DNA from: an uncultured Eggerthellaceae bacterium
GTDB lineage: Bacteria > Actinomycetota > Coriobacteriia > Coriobacteriales > Eggerthellaceae
Direction: 5' to 3'
Assembly (NCBI GenBank): GCA_946631805.1
Contig: CAMPAJ010000090.1
Location: forward strand, 1 to 6,674
DNA length: 6,674 bases
Position 1 is the stretch's first letter. Every line of letters starts with the position of its first letter. This document shows, piece by piece, positions 6,144 to 6,674 of this stretch. The position numbers were made by a program, and so were the translations under genes. The notes under the pieces are model-generated. The model ran no database searches. It saw only the letters and a list, made by a program, of their open reading frames with translations, and was not told the origin of the DNA.

Positions 6144-6179
6144 ATGTATAAGCTGGCATCACAGGAATACTGGTCATGA
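6144..6179 (+). CDS. Possible 11-codon leader peptide (MYKLASQEYWS)
   Basis: A short frame with ATG at 6144 and TGA at 6177-6179 overlaps the antiterminator-like stem in the nagB leader. The ribosome-binding site is poor (only TTTAGG upstream), and the start lies within about 6 bases of the inferred transcript start, so translation is doubtful. It is listed because a ribosome on it would directly affect leader folding. Confidence 0.15.
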   Translation: MYKLASQEYWS

Positions 6180-6190
6180 TTCCGCCAGCT
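6151..6190 (+). promoter_or_regulatory. Antiterminator-like stem in the nagB leader
   Basis: AGCTGGC (6151-6157) pairs with GCCAGCT (6184-6190), and GGAAT (6164-6168) pairs with ATTCC (6179-6183). Together these make a 12-bp stem with a 6-base one-sided bulge (ATCACA) and a 10-base loop. The right half of this stem is the left half of the following terminator, so the two folds exclude each other, as in attenuators controlled by an RNA-binding protein, ligand or ribosome. It does not match the consensus of BglG-type antiterminator sites or any riboswitch I know. Confidence 0.45.
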
Positions 6191-6209
6191 CGATCGAGCC
6201 GGCTTTTTT
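6184..6209 (+). terminator. Intrinsic terminator inside the nagB leader
   Basis: GCCAGCTCGA pairs with TCGAGCCGGC (one A-C mismatch, a GATC turn), and six T residues follow at 6204-6209: a classical Rho-independent terminator. It lies downstream of the putative nagB promoter and only 23 bases before the nagB ATG, where a terminator makes most sense as a conditional one. Alternatively it ends a short RNA starting near 6138. Confidence 0.65.
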
Positions 6210-6232
6210 AAGCACACGACAAAAGGAGCAAC

Positions 6233-6674
6233 ATGAAGGTTATCATCGACACCCCCGAAGGCATCGCGAAGCAGGCTGCCGCCATCTACAAGGAGATCCT
6301 CGACGCCAAGCCGAATGCCGTGCTCGGCTTCGCCACCGGCTCGACGCCGCTGGACCTGTATGCAGAGCTCGTGCGCATGTGCGAGGCTGGCGAGATTAGC
6401 TTCAAGGACGTCACCACCTTCAACCTGGACGAGTACGTGGGCCTCGAGGGCACGCACGACCAGTCCTACCGTTACTTCATGGACACGAACCTCTTCAACC
6501 ACATCGACGTCGACCCCGCCAACACGCACGTGCCGAGCGGGTTGGACACCAGCGACGAAGCACTGGCCGCATATGATGCAGCCATCGAAGCAGCCGGCGG
6601 TGAGGACCTGCACATCCTGGGCATCGGCGTGAACGGCCACATCGCGTTCAACAAGCCGGGCGACCCCATCGACA
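6233..6674 (+). CDS. nagB: Glucosamine-6-phosphate deaminase NagB, 3' end cut by window
   Basis: Cytosolic enzyme that deaminates and isomerises glucosamine-6-phosphate to fructose-6-phosphate and ammonia, the last step of N-acetylglucosamine use. AAAAGGAG ends 4 bases before the ATG, and 147 of an expected 240-270 residues are visible. Motifs: phosphate-binding LGFATGSTPLDLY (31-43), FNLDEYVGL (63-71) with the general-base Asp66 (Asp72 in the E. coli enzyme), SYRYFM (78-83), and the active-site loop GIGVNGHIAFNKPGD (130-144) with His136. In E. coli the loop has Asp141, His143 and Glu148; here the matching positions are Asn134, His136 and Lys141. Asn for Asp is, as far as I recall, found in other Gram-positive NagBs, but Lys for the acid is unexpected. 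A related sugar-phosphate isomerase such as the galactosamine-6-phosphate enzyme remains possible. Expression is probably controlled by the leader's terminator/antiterminator pair. Confidence 0.92.
   Translation, partial: MKVIIDTPEGIAKQAAAIYKEILDAKPNAVLGFATGSTPLDLYAELVRMCEAGEISFKDVTTFNLDEYVGLEGTHDQSYRYFMDTNLFNHIDVDPANTHVPSGLDTSDEALAAYDAAIEAAGGEDLHILGIGVNGHIAFNKPGDPID

Noticed and set aside
6125..6640. A 171-codon minus-strand frame across the nagB start
   Set aside because: It is antisense to clear NagB motifs and runs through the leader terminator; its translation resembles no known family.

Overview
The window looks like chromosomal DNA from an anaerobic, host-associated Actinobacterium of the class Coriobacteriia (an Eggerthella/Slackia-like relative). 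This is inferred from three things: a soluble PAS hybrid histidine kinase with the 'SVYY..LD.NEGVCYQ' style of sensor domain, a secreted protein with a bacterial Ig-like domain and a papain-like amidase domain, and moderate-to-high GC with strong GC-ending codons. No rRNA or protein marker here fixes the genus.

Layout. (1) Positions 1-1770, minus strand: a hybrid sensor histidine kinase (PAS, second sensor domain, HisKA, HATPase, start of a receiver), cut by the left window edge. (2) 1872-2753, minus: a PPK2-family polyphosphate:nucleotide phosphotransferase. It lies upstream of the kinase, 101 bases away, with a perfect TATAAT box 50 bases before its start, so the two may be co-transcribed. 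(3) 2754-3059: a divergent intergenic region with promoters for both directions and a 10-bp inverted repeat in the leader of the plus-strand gene. (4) 3060-4280, plus: an exported protein with signal peptide, Ser/Thr-rich linker, Lys-rich Ig-like domain and a Cys/His hydrolase-like domain that stops five residues after its presumed catalytic His. (5) 4281-4543: a hairpin and a 19-bp inverted repeat. (6) 4544-5884, plus: glmM, phosphoglucosamine mutase, much richer in GC than its surroundings. (7) 5885-6232: a GC-rich hairpin, a terminator, a 29-bp perfect palindrome, a putative promoter, and a leader with an intrinsic terminator and a competing antiterminator-like stem. (8) 6233-6674, plus: the 5' two-thirds of nagB (glucosamine-6-phosphate deaminase), cut by the right edge.

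Function. GlmM and NagB act on the same metabolite. GlmM commits glucosamine-6-phosphate to cell-wall UDP-GlcNAc, while NagB drains it to fructose-6-phosphate and ammonia. They are separated by a terminator, and nagB has its own promoter-like region and a leader that could fold as an attenuator, so the two opposing fluxes appear to be controlled separately. PPK2 makes nucleoside di- or triphosphates from polyphosphate (or the reverse), and the kinase may share its transcript.

The most interesting items are the nagB leader, the abrupt codon-usage switch 17 codons into glmM, the two unrelated palindromes flanking glmM, the unusual Lys in the NagB active-site loop, and the abrupt C-terminus of the exported protein.
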